Positions 35,686 to 45,145 of a stretch of 64,000 bases of DNA are shown here, piece by piece. The notes beneath the pieces were generated by a model that was not told where the DNA came from, ran no database searches, and was given only the letters and a program-made list of their open reading frames with translations. A program made the position numbers and the translations under genes. How positions within the stretch are numbered: the first letter of the stretch is position 1; each line of letters starts with the position of its first letter. The stretch is from Paenibacillus uliginis N3/975 (GTDB taxonomy: Bacteria; Bacillota; Bacilli; Paenibacillales; Paenibacillaceae), in the NCBI RefSeq assembly GCF_900177425.1, contig NZ_LT840184.1, positions 2,876,010 to 2,940,009 of the forward strand. The letters are read 5' to 3'.

Positions 35686-38600
35686 ATGAAAATAAATCAA
35701 TTAATCGCGAACAATATTAACAAATTAGATGCAGTACTACCAGTAGATAAATCGTTAGGCATTGCTGGTTTGTCTGGATCTGGTAAAACAACTTTTTGTC
35801 AAACCATTGGTGAAGAATCCAAGAAGCGTCTCGTTTCCTTATTGCCAAAGGCAGAATATCAGTATTTATTTCCTAATATTATGGAAACTAACTTCAGTGC
35901 CATCAAGATGGAAGAAATGCCACTTGTACTTTTTCTAGGTAGATCATCCATTTCTTCAAATCCACGTTCAACAATTGGTACACATACTGGTGTGTTTACT
36001 GAGATTCGAGTTACCCTTGCTGAAAAATATAATCTTTCCCCGGAAGTTTTTTCATTTAATAATGAATTAGGTTGGTGTCCAGCTTGTAAAGGTCGCGGAA
36101 CAACTAAAAATGTCGAATGTAAAAAGTGTGAGGGAAAGCGATATAATCAAGAAGTTGAACAATATAAAATTGATTTATTTGATAAATCACATAGTATTTC
36201 CGATATCAATGACTTAAGCATTGAAACCATTTTTTCACTTGCAGAAGTTTTAAATATTAGTGAAGGTAAACATCAAATTCTAAAAAATATAATAAATATG
36301 AATATTGGTTATTTAACATTAAATCGCATTATGGGGACATTATCAGGTGGAGAATTAACACGACTTTACTTGGCAGAATTCATGGCTACAAGTGAAAATA
36401 CGGTTATTATCATTGATGAAATCTCAGTCGGTCTTGATCACCAAACATTATTGAAAATTTTAGAAGAGATTAAACAATTAGGGTATAAAAATCAAATTTG
36501 GCTCATTGACCATTCTGACACGGTGCTTGACACAGCGGATGAACACTTGTTCTTTGGACCTGGTAGTGGTAAATACGGTGGGAAAATTGTTGAAGAATCA
36601 CCACGTCCAAAACCAATCAATGGGGAACGAAATCAGGCAACACCAACAGAATATTACCAATTTCATGATCTTTACTGTCGTAATATTCAAATGGCCGAAA
36701 TTCAGATTCCAAAAAATAGACTTGTAACTTTCACAGGCGAGTCTGGATGTGGTAAATCTACACTTGTTAATGAATGTATGGCTAAAGATTTTCTGAAGCG
36801 ATATCCCAAAGATAAACTAGTAATGGTTGGTCAAGATCGAAACCAATCGATTACCAGTCGGTCAACAGTTGCGACTTTTCTTGATATTAAAAAGAAACTC
36901 ACAAAATATAGTGAAGATATTGATGATATTTTTCAGCGCTCGATTGAAGATATTATTGATGAACTGCCAAATGAAGACATCGCTCATAAACGCTTGAGCT
37001 TATTGATCAAACTTGGACTTGGTTATTTGACGTTAGAAAGAAAAACACAGTCCTTATCGACTGGTGAATTTCAATGTGTCCATTTAGTTTCTGAGCTGTT
37101 TGCTAATTCAAGAAACCCAAATACGCTTTTTATTTTTGACGAGCCTTCAAAAGGTTTATCACAAAATATTTTAAATCAATTCATTGATAGTATTAGGGGC
37201 ATTCTGCAGGATGAATCTGTCTCAATAATTATGATTGAACATAATTCGTATATGCTAGAAAACTCTGATTTTATCGTTGATTTTGGTAAAAGACAGCTTG
37301 CATCTGTGGAGCATCTTGATGTTCTCAGTCATGATGATTATTATCGTGAACAAAACGGTACTTATAGTGTGGCTCCATTGCAAATTTCTTCAACACTAAA
37401 GTCACAAAATGGAATTAACTACTTAAAAGAAAATCATATTGCCTATTTTAAAAATGCAGAAAACGTCTATAAAGGTGGCATTTTAAAAAGCTTATCATCT
37501 ATGGCTCGTTTGATTTATGGTGAATACGAATCTGAAACAATTGCACCCGTCATCGCCATTGATCTGGAACGGCACTTGTACAGTCAATATAGTTTTCTCT
37601 ATGAAATTGGTGGCTTGATCAACCATATTGTGGCGGCGCATCCAACCAATAAAGATACGAATAGCTTCGATTTCTATAATCAAGACAATCATTGTCCATG
37701 CTGCTCGGGTCGCCGGGTGATTGAAAAATTTGATTTTAATATTGTTATTCAGGACAAAACCGTGTCATTCTGGGATGGCTTATTGCATCCAGATGTGATG
37801 GAGATTTTAAAGTTCTATCAACTCCCAAAAATACAATTCATCTTTGATGAGATTAAGAATGAGCTCGGTCAGGATTTAAGCAAAAGTTATAACGAGATGA
37901 CAGAAGCAGAAAAGCATACATTTTTATACGGGTATTGGGAAAAGTCATTCTATGATAAAGCAGCCAAAGCATCGAGGACTTGGGAAGGCTTTAATTACAT
38001 CATCGGGAACTATATGGTCATATCGAAATCGATTATTAAAGAGCATATAAAAGAATCCAAAAAAATGATTACCTGTCCAATCTGTCGAGGAACCGTGCTA
38101 AAGCATCATAAAAAGCTCAAATTAGGCGACACGGATATTCGTGAGATTATTGGGCAGCCTCTTGATCAAGTCATGAAAACCGTGGGGAAGTTACAGGTAC
38201 TAGAAAAAATGAAAGCCATTGTCGGCGGCGATATGCCTTTGACGGAAGATGTCTCTCTGTTGCCTAGGGAAACACAAGTCGCGCTGAAACTGCTTGAACT
38301 AGAGCTGGCAAGCTTTGCCCACTATGAAATGGTTTTGCAAAATGCCCTGCCATTCTGGGACAGTATTAGTGGCAATATCGAATCGATCAGCATTAATAAT
38401 CGGATCACCATCTGTGATTTTGCCAATATCACAGAAACGAGAGAAACCATCATTGATAAATATTTCACCAATGGAAAACACAAAAAACTGACGTATGTCT
38501 ATGAAGCGTTTGGTTACAAAAAAATTGTCACCCTAATTAATAAGATTAAAAAAAGTGATCCATGCCCATTCTGTAAAGGGAAAAAAGTAATATCGGAAGA

Positions 38601-38856
38601 TGGGCTCCATGATGGTGTGTATAAATTATCGGTACCATGTGTTAGTTGTTATGCAAGTGGCATCAATGATGAAGGGCGTAAGGAAATCGTCGATGGCATA
38701 GACGTACAAACATGGCTAACTGGCAAAGTAAGTGATGTTGTTGCAGAAAGCTTAATTATTGAGGCTGTTGCAGATATTCCAATTTTCAATCGTATTCGTG
38801 AGTTGAATAAACGAGATATGATGGCGATTTACCAATTCCTTGAGCAAAATAATTAA
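35686..38856 (+). CDS. UvrA-like dual ABC ATPase with zinc-knuckle C-terminal extension
   Basis: A 1056-residue relative of the excinuclease subunit UvrA. Module 1: Walker A GLSGSGKTT (28-36), a zinc site CPACKGRG/CKKCEGKRY (131 onward), signature LSGGELTRLYLAEF (~219), Walker B IIIDEISVGLD (~243). Module 2: Walker A GESGCGKST (351-359), weakened signature LSTGEFQCVHLV (~457), Walker B LFIFDEPSKGLS. Unlike UvrA, ~480 further residues follow, with cysteine pairs at 670/673 (CPCC), 797/800 (CPIC) and 960/963 plus CVSC. I do not see a typical UvrB-binding domain. UvrA paralogues of this kind occur near antibiotic genes and can protect against DNA-binding drugs; that role is inferred. ATG follows GAAAGGATATCACT. 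Confidence 0.82.
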   Translation: MKINQLIANNINKLDAVLPVDKSLGIAGLSGSGKTTFCQTIGEESKKRLVSLLPKAEYQYLFPNIMETNFSAIKMEEMPLVLFLGRSSISSNPRSTIGTHTGVFTEIRVTLAEKYNLSPEVFSFNNELGWCPACKGRGTTKNVECKKCEGKRYNQEVEQYKIDLFDKSHSISDINDLSIETIFSLAEVLNISEGKHQILKNIINMNIGYLTLNRIMGTLSGGELTRLYLAEFMATSENTVIIIDEISVGLDHQTLLKILEEIKQLGYKNQIWLIDHSDTVLDTADEHLFFGPGSGKYGGKIVEESPRPKPINGERNQATPTEYYQFHDLYCRNIQMAEIQIPKNRLVTFTGESGCGKSTLVNECMAKDFLKRYPKDKLVMVGQDRNQSITSRSTVATFLDIKKKLTKYSEDIDDIFQRSIEDIIDELPNEDIAHKRLSLLIKLGLGYLTLERKTQSLSTGEFQCVHLVSELFANSRNPNTLFIFDEPSKGLSQNILNQFIDSIRGILQDESVSIIMIEHNSYMLENSDFIVDFGKRQLASVEHLDVLSHDDYYREQNGTYSVAPLQISSTLKSQNGINYLKENHIAYFKNAENVYKGGILKSLSSMARLIYGEYESETIAPVIAIDLERHLYSQYSFLYEIGGLINHIVAAHPTNKDTNSFDFYNQDNHCPCCSGRRVIEKFDFNIVIQDKTVSFWDGLLHPDVMEILKFYQLPKIQFIFDEIKNELGQDLSKSYNEMTEAEKHTFLYGYWEKSFYDKAAKASRTWEGFNYIIGNYMVISKSIIKEHIKESKKMITCPICRGTVLKHHKKLKLGDTDIREIIGQPLDQVMKTVGKLQVLEKMKAIVGGDMPLTEDVSLLPRETQVALKLLELELASFAHYEMVLQNALPFWDSISGNIESISINNRITICDFANITETRETIIDKYFTNGKHKKLTYVYEAFGYKKIVTLINKIKKSDPCPFCKGKKVISEDGLHDGVYKLSVPCVSCYASGINDEGRKEIVDGIDVQTWLTGKVSDVVAESLIIEAVADIPIFNRIRELNKRDMMAIYQFLEQNN

Positions 38857-38899
38857 ATTAGAATTATCGGAATCATGATACCATTTGTCATTATTTCAT

Positions 38900-38940
38900 T
38901 TGACATAATATTGACACTCTGTATAGTCTGATGGTATGCT
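38900..38940 (+). promoter_or_regulatory. Promoter upstream of the opp-like operon leader
   Basis: TTGACA (38900-38905) is 16 bp from TATAGT (38922-38927). A second pair, TTGACA (38911-38916) and TATGCT (38935-38940), has an 18-bp spacer. Either would begin a transcript ~80-100 nt before the hairpin at 39022. Confidence 0.55.
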
Positions 38941-39021
38941 TCAATAAATTTTACTAATCTGATAGGATTAATCATATTACCAGTTCGAAAAATGAAAACA
39001 GAGTCGACCATACCATTGGAG

Positions 39022-39061
39022 ACGTAGGATAGCTGCTTTAGCTATTTCCTGCGTTTTTTTA
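39022..39061 (+). terminator. Terminator, possibly attenuator, before the peptide ABC operon
   Basis: ACGTAGGATAGCT and AGCTATTTCCTGCGT form a stem (39022-39055) followed by seven Ts. It could end the UvrA-like transcript, but a good promoter lies between that gene and this hairpin, so it may act on the operon's own leader. Confidence 0.7.
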
Positions 39062-39208
39062 TTTTCGCACACAATAGGGGGGGATATTCAGAATATATAA
39101 CGAAGGGGAAAATGGTGTAGCAGTTTAGCAATAATTCCTACTTAACCCATTTGAATTATGAGTCGCTTTGAAGTTAGGTTTTATAAAAAAAAATTAAAGG
39201 TGGTTATT

Positions 39209-40957
39209 ATGAAAAAGCAATGGTATACAGGCTTGTTATGGTTGTGGTTCTTGACGTTTTCGATCATTCTGGCGGGTTGCTCGTCAAGTTCTACCAACAC
39301 TCAGCCGGAGGCTTCGTCTCCTTCTCCCCAGTCCAACGCCACCAATGAATCGTCTACGAAGCAGGGGACGGAAGACAATTTACTTCAAGAGCCTTTAGCT
39401 GCGACGGATTTATCCAAACTCCCGGACAGGGCCAAGCAGCGCAACGATGCGATTATCGTCACCCTGACGAACCCGAGCGGCGCATTCACACCCTATTTCA
39501 CACAGGTTGGGTATGACGGCAACGTGAACTCCGTACTATACACCCCGCTTGTCCGTGTTGATACGAACGGCTTGCCGGTCACTGGGCTCGCCGAGAAATG
39601 GGAAGTTTCCGAAGATAAGCTGACCTATACATTTCATCTTCGCGAAGGTCTGAAATATAGTGACGGATCGCCTATGACGACAGAGGATGTTAAATTTACA
39701 TGGACCTTACTTCATGATCCGGCATACGACGGTATTAACAGCATCGTGGAAACCAATATCAAAGGCGGGCAAGCATACAAGGAAGGAAAAGCGGATTCCA
39801 TCGAAGGTATTCGAGTTATCGATGAGCGAACGATTTCCGTGACGCTGGAAGAGACGAATGCGACCGCACTGACTGTGCTGGGTGGCCAGATATTATCCAA
39901 AGCCTACTACGGCAAGGATTATAAGTTCGGCAATCTGGATTATATTAAAAACCTGCACGCCAACCCGATCACGAACGGGCCATACAAGCTTGAGAAGTTC
40001 ATTCCAGGCCAAGAAATACGTTTTGTTGCCAACGAACACTATGTTTTCGGAAAACCGAAGACGGAATACTTCATTTACAAGACGACCGAGGGGGACACAT
40101 GGCAGTTTATCGAAACGGGGGAAGTGGACTACGGCAGCTTCTCAGCCACCACGGATAATATCGAAAAACTAAAAAATCTCGGTTTCTTGAACCTGGTGCC
40201 AAGTACCGCGAGCAATTACGGATACAATCAATTCAATTTGGAAAAAGATCATCTAAAAGACAAGCGCGTCCGTCAAGCCTTGACTTACGGTCTCGACCGC
40301 CAACTGATTTATGTTGATTCCAGGCAAGGCGCAGCTACGATCGCCAACATTCCTTCCTCCCCAATTCTGTGGTCCTATACGGAAGAAGACATCAATCCGT
40401 ATCCGTACGATCCGGAAAAGGCAAAACAACTGTTGGACGAGGCCGGATGGACAATCGGAGCGGAGGGAATTCGTCAGAAGGATGGAAAAAAACTGCAAAT
40501 CAACTACCTTGGATCGAAGAGCCCGAACACCGATATTTTTATAGCGGTCGCCAAGGAGAACTATAAAGAAATCGGCGTCGATTTTATCCCTGAGCAATTC
40601 CCGGATTTCAACACACTCGTAACCAAGGTCGACAGTGGCGATTACGACATGGCCTCGTTCTCTACTACCATTATCAGCGACCCTTCGCAAGGGGTAAGCC
40701 GATTTATTAAAGGGGAGACGAAAGGCTACGACAATCCTCGAATTGACGAGCTTTATGCACAAGGATTGGCTATAAGCAACGTTGATGAGCGCAAAGAGAT
40801 TTACCATGAAATGTTCAAGATTTTAAACGATGAACTGCCGATCATGTTTACCAACTATACTAAATCGGTTATCGCCATCAATGGCCGTATTGACGGTTTC
40901 GAATTAAACCCGTTGGCCGGAATCGCTTATAGCTTGCCGGATTGGGAACTTCAATAG
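39209..40957 (+). CDS. Peptide ABC transporter substrate-binding lipoprotein
   Basis: A 582-residue SBP_bac_5 (OppA/DppA) lipoprotein. The signal peptide ends in the lipobox LAGC, so the cysteine is lipidated and the protein stays on the outer face of the membrane; a Ser/Pro-rich spacer follows. The binding fold shows YTPLVRVDTNGLPVTGLAEK, DGSPMTTEDVKFTW and RQALTYGLDRQ, typical of the family. Likely ligands are oligo- or dipeptides, though nickel-type members look similar. I start at the ATG at 39209 after AAAGGTGGTTATT, since it gives a proper signal sequence. First gene of a five-gene operon. Confidence 0.9.
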   Translation: MKKQWYTGLLWLWFLTFSIILAGCSSSSTNTQPEASSPSPQSNATNESSTKQGTEDNLLQEPLAATDLSKLPDRAKQRNDAIIVTLTNPSGAFTPYFTQVGYDGNVNSVLYTPLVRVDTNGLPVTGLAEKWEVSEDKLTYTFHLREGLKYSDGSPMTTEDVKFTWTLLHDPAYDGINSIVETNIKGGQAYKEGKADSIEGIRVIDERTISVTLEETNATALTVLGGQILSKAYYGKDYKFGNLDYIKNLHANPITNGPYKLEKFIPGQEIRFVANEHYVFGKPKTEYFIYKTTEGDTWQFIETGEVDYGSFSATTDNIEKLKNLGFLNLVPSTASNYGYNQFNLEKDHLKDKRVRQALTYGLDRQLIYVDSRQGAATIANIPSSPILWSYTEEDINPYPYDPEKAKQLLDEAGWTIGAEGIRQKDGKKLQINYLGSKSPNTDIFIAVAKENYKEIGVDFIPEQFPDFNTLVTKVDSGDYDMASFSTTIISDPSQGVSRFIKGETKGYDNPRIDELYAQGLAISNVDERKEIYHEMFKILNDELPIMFTNYTKSVIAINGRIDGFELNPLAGIAYSLPDWELQ

Positions 40958-40998
40958 GCTGTTTAGGACGGAGAGCCTTTGGCCCGCTCTATTAACTA

Positions 40999-41037
40999 AG
41001 GTATCTCCAGCCTGAGCTCTTCAGGCCGGAGATGCCT
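40999..41037 (+). terminator. Intercistronic hairpin after the binding-protein gene
   Basis: AGGTATCTCCAGCCTG (40999-41014) pairs with CAGGCCGGAGATGCCT (41022-41037), 14 of 16 positions. Such hairpins after a binding-protein gene often stabilise its mRNA or partly end transcription so that more of it is made than of the permeases. Confidence 0.6.
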
Positions 41038-41052
41038 GATTAAGGAGAGAAC

Positions 41053-42006
41053 ATGAGAACCTATTTGCTCCGAAGATGTTTGTATATGCTCTTGATTTTG
41101 ATTGGCGCGTCTCTGTTGATTTTTTTTCTGTATTCGTTAACGCCCGGCGATTACGTCGACAACAATTTGAGCTTAAGCGAGGAGCGCAAGGCAGAGCTGA
41201 GGGAAATTCACGGGTTGAACAAGCCGATATTCGAACGATACGTGAATTGGATGGCCAATATTTTCAAAGGAGATTTTGGTTATTCCTTGGCTCAGCAGCG
41301 TCCGGTCCTCGATCTGTTTCAGGATTACATATGGAACTCTTTTTTGCTTGCCGTAGTCTCGACATTCTTCACCTGGTTTTTTGCCGTTATCGTCGGTGTC
41401 CTTACAGCCTACAAGCAGTATTCGCTGTTGGATACGTTTATCATGGTCGGAATATTCGCCGCGATGTCCATTCCTTCGTTCTTCATCGGTTTGTTCCTGA
41501 TCAAGGTGTTTGCCGTTGATTTGAAAATTCTCCCGCCCGGAGGAATGATTACGACAGGCAGCCGAGCCGAAGGCTGGGATTATATCGTCGAGGTGCTGCA
41601 TCATATGCTGCTTCCGGTCGCTGTCATGATACTGCTTGGCGTAGGTTCGCTGACTCGTTATTTCCGCAGCAACATGCTGGAAGTCATCCGACAGGATTAC
41701 GTGCGGACCGCACGTGCCAAAGGATTGAAGGAAAGAACGGTCCTTTACCGCCACGCTTTGAAAAACGCGATGCTTCCTGCGATTACATTGATCGGCTTCG
41801 AATTGCCAGGTCTTTTCGGGGGCTCCATTATTATTGAGAAAATTTTCAACTGGCCGGGAATCGGGCAGTTGTACATGCAATCATTTACCGTTCGGGACTA
41901 CCCGCTCTTAATGGGCTTTACGATGTTTTTAGCCATATTGACGGTCGTCGGTACGCTGATATCCGATATACTCTATCATACTTCCGACCCTCGGGTCAGG
42001 CTTTAA
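41053..42006 (+). CDS. Peptide ABC transporter permease (DppB/OppB type)
   Basis: A 317-residue inner-membrane permease with six helices. The OppB/DppB start reads RTYLLRRCLYMLLILIGASL before SLTPGD, and the cytoplasmic EAA loop is VRTARAKGLKERTVLYRHAL, which docks to the ATPases. C-terminal IIIEKIFNWPGIGQLYMQS is also diagnostic. ATG after AAGGAGAGAAC. Together with the next permease it forms the channel for peptide uptake. Confidence 0.92.
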   Translation: MRTYLLRRCLYMLLILIGASLLIFFLYSLTPGDYVDNNLSLSEERKAELREIHGLNKPIFERYVNWMANIFKGDFGYSLAQQRPVLDLFQDYIWNSFLLAVVSTFFTWFFAVIVGVLTAYKQYSLLDTFIMVGIFAAMSIPSFFIGLFLIKVFAVDLKILPPGGMITTGSRAEGWDYIVEVLHHMLLPVAVMILLGVGSLTRYFRSNMLEVIRQDYVRTARAKGLKERTVLYRHALKNAMLPAITLIGFELPGLFGGSIIIEKIFNWPGIGQLYMQSFTVRDYPLLMGFTMFLAILTVVGTLISDILYHTSDPRVRL

Positions 42007-42023
42007 AGAAAGGAGGAACTCAC

Positions 42024-42956
42024 GTGTCCATTCCTACGACGGCAGGCCAGGCGGGGAAAGCCAGCCGCCTTTTGGATGCTTCGGATTCGATATGGCGGCA
42101 ATCGGCTCGCCAGTTGGGCAAAAACAAGCTGGCCGTAGCCGGCTTCGCTTTTATGGTGTTTATGTTTTTGATTTGTTTTATCGGACCATTGTTCTCTCCT
42201 TATGCGGATGGCAAGATCAATCCTGCCATGATGCACCAGCCCCCGAGCGCCAAACATTGGTTGGGAACCGATTTGCTCGGCAGGGACGTGCTCACCCGAC
42301 TTTTGCAAGCCGGCAGAATCTCGCTGACGGTAGGTCTTGCATCCATGGCGCTGTCGATGACCATCGGAACGGTTCTCGGCGTCATCTCTGGCTATTACCG
42401 CGGGGTCATGGATCAGATGATCATGCGAATCGCCGATTTGCTGTTTACGATCCCTGGACTCCCCATACTCTTCATTATGGGAGCGCTCATGTCGGATTGG
42501 AAAGTTCCGACCGATTATCGGCTCTATCTCGTCATGTTAATGCTTAGTGTAATCGGCTGGCCAGGCGTTGCGCGTCTTGTCCGAAGCCAGATACTAACGT
42601 TAAGGGAGAGGGAGTATATACACGCTGCCGACGTGCTTGGCCTTAGCGATAGACGGAAGTTGTTTCGTCATTTGCTGCCCAATGTATTCCCGCTTCTGAT
42701 TGTTATTGCCACGTTAAGCATTGGAGGGGCGATCTTGTCGGAATCCGCGCTCAGCTTCTTTGGGCTGGGGGTCATGCCTCCAACTCCGACCTGGGGAAAT
42801 ATGATTGATGCAGCCAACAATGTGATCGATTTCGAGAAGCGTCCCTGGCTGTGGATCCCTCCCGGACTGGCCATCTTTTTGACGGTCATTGCCATCAATA
42901 TTTTCGGCGACGGATTGCGCGACGTTCTCGATCCAAAACAGAATACAAGCAGGTGA
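42024..42956 (+). CDS. Peptide ABC transporter permease (DppC/OppC type)
   Basis: A 310-residue permease, partner of the one before. It has the OppC_N segment (RQLGKNKLAVAGFAFMVFMF), the fixed KHWLGTDLLGRDVLTRLLQA in the first periplasmic loop, and the EAA loop YIHAADVLGLSDRRKLFRHL. It ends GDGLRDVLDPKQ as is usual. The start is GTG at 42024, ten bases after AGGAGG. The spacing of 17 bases from the gene before implies a single operon. Confidence 0.92.
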   Translation: MSIPTTAGQAGKASRLLDASDSIWRQSARQLGKNKLAVAGFAFMVFMFLICFIGPLFSPYADGKINPAMMHQPPSAKHWLGTDLLGRDVLTRLLQAGRISLTVGLASMALSMTIGTVLGVISGYYRGVMDQMIMRIADLLFTIPGLPILFIMGALMSDWKVPTDYRLYLVMLMLSVIGWPGVARLVRSQILTLREREYIHAADVLGLSDRRKLFRHLLPNVFPLLIVIATLSIGGAILSESALSFFGLGVMPPTPTWGNMIDAANNVIDFEKRPWLWIPPGLAIFLTVIAINIFGDGLRDVLDPKQNTSR

Positions 42957-42963
42957 ACGGAAG

Positions 42964-43944
42964 ATGAATCCATTAATCGAGGTCAACAACTTAAGTACCT
43001 ATTTTGAATCGGGGGCAGGCACGGTAAAAGCGGTAGACGATATCACCTTTCGAATCCATGAAGGGGAGACGGTGTGCATCGTGGGCGAATCCGGATGCGG
43101 TAAGAGCATAACGGCGATGTCGATCATGGGGTTGGTCGAAGGACCTCACGGGAAAGTCGTAAGCGGTCAAATCCGGTTCGGGGATAAGGATCTTCTGAAG
43201 ATCAGCAAAGAAGAGATGCGGCGCATCCGCGGCAACGACATCTCTATTATCTTTCAGGAACCGATGTCCTCCCTTAACCCGGTCATCACCATCGGCAGGC
43301 AAATCATGGAGCCGCTTATGCTCCATCAAAAACTGAACAAAAAACAAGCCTATGTCCGGGCACTGGAACTAATCGAGTTGGTAGGCATTCCCCGAGCTGA
43401 ACAAATCGCAGCTTCTTATCCACATCAATTGTCAGGAGGAATGCTACAACGAATCATGATTGCCATGGCGATCTCGTGCGGGCCCAAGCTGCTTATTGCT
43501 GACGAACCGACGACCGCTCTGGACGTAACAATCCAGGCCCAGGTGCTGGAAACGCTCCGGCAAAGCAAGGAGCAATCCAATATGTCGATCATGCTGATCA
43601 CCCACGACCTTGGTGTGGTGGCGGAAATGGCGGACTATGTCATCGTCATGTACGCCGGAAAAATCGTCGAGGAAGGGGACGTCGAGGAGCTTTTTGAGCG
43701 GCCGAAACATCCTTATACACGCGGACTGCTTAAATCCAAGCCGGTTATCGGTCAGCGGACGGAACAGTTATACTCGATTCCGGGACAAGTCCCAAGTCCG
43801 TTTGAGCTGTCCGAATCCTGCTATTTCCACGATCGCTGCGAAAAATGCATACCTATCTGCCGAACCCGGCAGCCACAGCTAAAGGAAGTAGAATCTGGTC
43901 ATCGAGCAGCCTGTTGGTTGTATGAAGAGGAGGCGGAAGCATGA
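42964..43944 (+). CDS. Peptide ABC transporter ATP-binding protein (DppD/OppD type)
   Basis: A 326-residue ATPase. Walker A GESGCGKS starts at residue 41, the signature LSGGMLQRIMIAMA at 156, and Walker B LLIADEPTTALD ends near 184. The C-terminal oligo_HPY region carries a cysteine cluster (CYFHDRCEKCIPICR), which in the peptide-transporter group can bind an iron-sulphur cluster. I use the ATG at 42964, after AGGTGAACGGAAG; a longer frame begins inside the previous gene. The stop overlaps the next start by four bases. Confidence 0.92.
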   Translation: MNPLIEVNNLSTYFESGAGTVKAVDDITFRIHEGETVCIVGESGCGKSITAMSIMGLVEGPHGKVVSGQIRFGDKDLLKISKEEMRRIRGNDISIIFQEPMSSLNPVITIGRQIMEPLMLHQKLNKKQAYVRALELIELVGIPRAEQIAASYPHQLSGGMLQRIMIAMAISCGPKLLIADEPTTALDVTIQAQVLETLRQSKEQSNMSIMLITHDLGVVAEMADYVIVMYAGKIVEEGDVEELFERPKHPYTRGLLKSKPVIGQRTEQLYSIPGQVPSPFELSESCYFHDRCEKCIPICRTRQPQLKEVESGHRAACWLYEEEAEA

Positions 43945-44906
43945 GTGAAGCATTGCTTGAGGTACGCCATTTAAAAAAATACTTTCCGATCACCGCGGGA
44001 CTGCTAAACCGTACCGTCGGATACGTCAAAGCGGTCGACGATATCAGCTTGACGATACAATCGGGAGAAACGTTCGGACTTGTTGGCGAATCCGGCAGCG
44101 GAAAAAGCACTGTTGGGCGCACGATTTTGCGACTGCATGAGAAAACCAGCGGGGAAGTGCTCTTTAAGGGGATTCCCTTTCATGAGCTGCCCAAACCGGA
44201 AGTCCGTAAGCTAAGGCCCAAGATGCAGCTTATTTTCCAGGACCCTTACAGTTCGCTTAACCCTCGCATCCGTATTGGAGACGCGATAGGAGAATCTTTA
44301 CTGGAGCACCGTTTTGCGCCGCAGGAAGAGATTCGCGACCGGGTACTCGATGTGCTGGAGGCGTGCGGTCTTTCCTCCTATCATTATAACCGGTTCCCTC
44401 ACGAGTTCTCCGGAGGACAACGGCAGCGGATCGGCATCGCCCGGGCTTTGGTGCTCAACCCTGATTTTATTATCGCCGACGAGCCGGTTTCCGCGCTGGA
44501 TGTCTCGATTCAGTCCCAGATTATTAATTTGTTCCAGAGGCTTCAGCATACCCGAGGATTGACCTATTTGTTTATTTCCCATGATTTAAGCGTTGTCGAG
44601 CATTTGTGTAATCGTATCGGAGTGATGTATCTCGGTTCTATGATGGAAATGGCTTCGCGGGACGAATTGTTTAGCCAGCCGCTTCATCCCTACACAAAAG
44701 CGCTGCTATCGGCAATACCTATTCCGGTACCGAGGCTGAAGCGGGAGAGAATTGTGCTCAAAGGCGATATTCCGAGTCCGGCGAATCCGCCTTCAGGATG
44801 TAAATTTCATACTCGTTGTCCATATGCCGTAGCACAGTGTAAGGAACAGGTGCCCGAATTCCGTAATATGGGCAACGATCATTATGTTGCCTGCCACCTG
44901 GTATAA
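43941..44906 (+). CDS. Peptide ABC transporter ATP-binding protein (DppF/OppF type)
   Basis: A 321-residue ATPase that pairs with the previous one. Walker A GESGSGKST is at residue 49, then QLIFQDPYSSLNPRIRIGDA (OppF-type Q-loop), signature FSGGQRQRIGIARALVL, Walker B FIIADEPVSALD, and the C-terminal CKFHTRCPYAVAQCKEQVP. It completes a full importer: one lipoprotein, two permeases and two ATPases. No clear terminator follows. Confidence 0.92.
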   Translation: MSEALLEVRHLKKYFPITAGLLNRTVGYVKAVDDISLTIQSGETFGLVGESGSGKSTVGRTILRLHEKTSGEVLFKGIPFHELPKPEVRKLRPKMQLIFQDPYSSLNPRIRIGDAIGESLLEHRFAPQEEIRDRVLDVLEACGLSSYHYNRFPHEFSGGQRQRIGIARALVLNPDFIIADEPVSALDVSIQSQIINLFQRLQHTRGLTYLFISHDLSVVEHLCNRIGVMYLGSMMEMASRDELFSQPLHPYTKALLSAIPIPVPRLKRERIVLKGDIPSPANPPSGCKFHTRCPYAVAQCKEQVPEFRNMGNDHYVACHLV

Positions 44907-44959
44907 CAGGCCTAAAACTATATAGAATCGATTTTTAGAGATAGAAGGAGTGCAACTAG

Positions 44960-45067
44960 TTGTCTTATCAATTGGAAATATCGTTCAAGTCTTGTCAACG
45001 AGCCAAGTATATATGTGCGAATAACACAATGGGTCTTGCTGAATACGTTAGAAAATTGAATTTTTAA
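44960..45067 (+). CDS. Possible small protein (35 residues)
   Basis: A TTG at 44960 with AAGGAG nine bases upstream opens a frame of 35 codons (starts MSYQLEISFKSCQRAKYICA, ends in YVRKLNF) before TAA. It could be the start of a lost gene or a true short protein. No family is recognised, and only the strong ribosome binding site supports it. Confidence 0.3.
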   Translation: MSYQLEISFKSCQRAKYICANNTMGLAEYVRKLNF

Positions 45068-45145
45068 AAACCACCCCTGATCAGAAATGTGAAAGGCTTA
45101 TAAAGCCGGGAAAACACCAATGGAAATCTTTCTTGAGGGCGGGTT

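Noticed and set aside
38948..39021. Riboswitch in the leader of the peptide transporter operon
   Set aside because: I compared it by eye with T-box, c-di-GMP, preQ1 and guanidine-type motifs and none fits; only promoter and terminator are supported.
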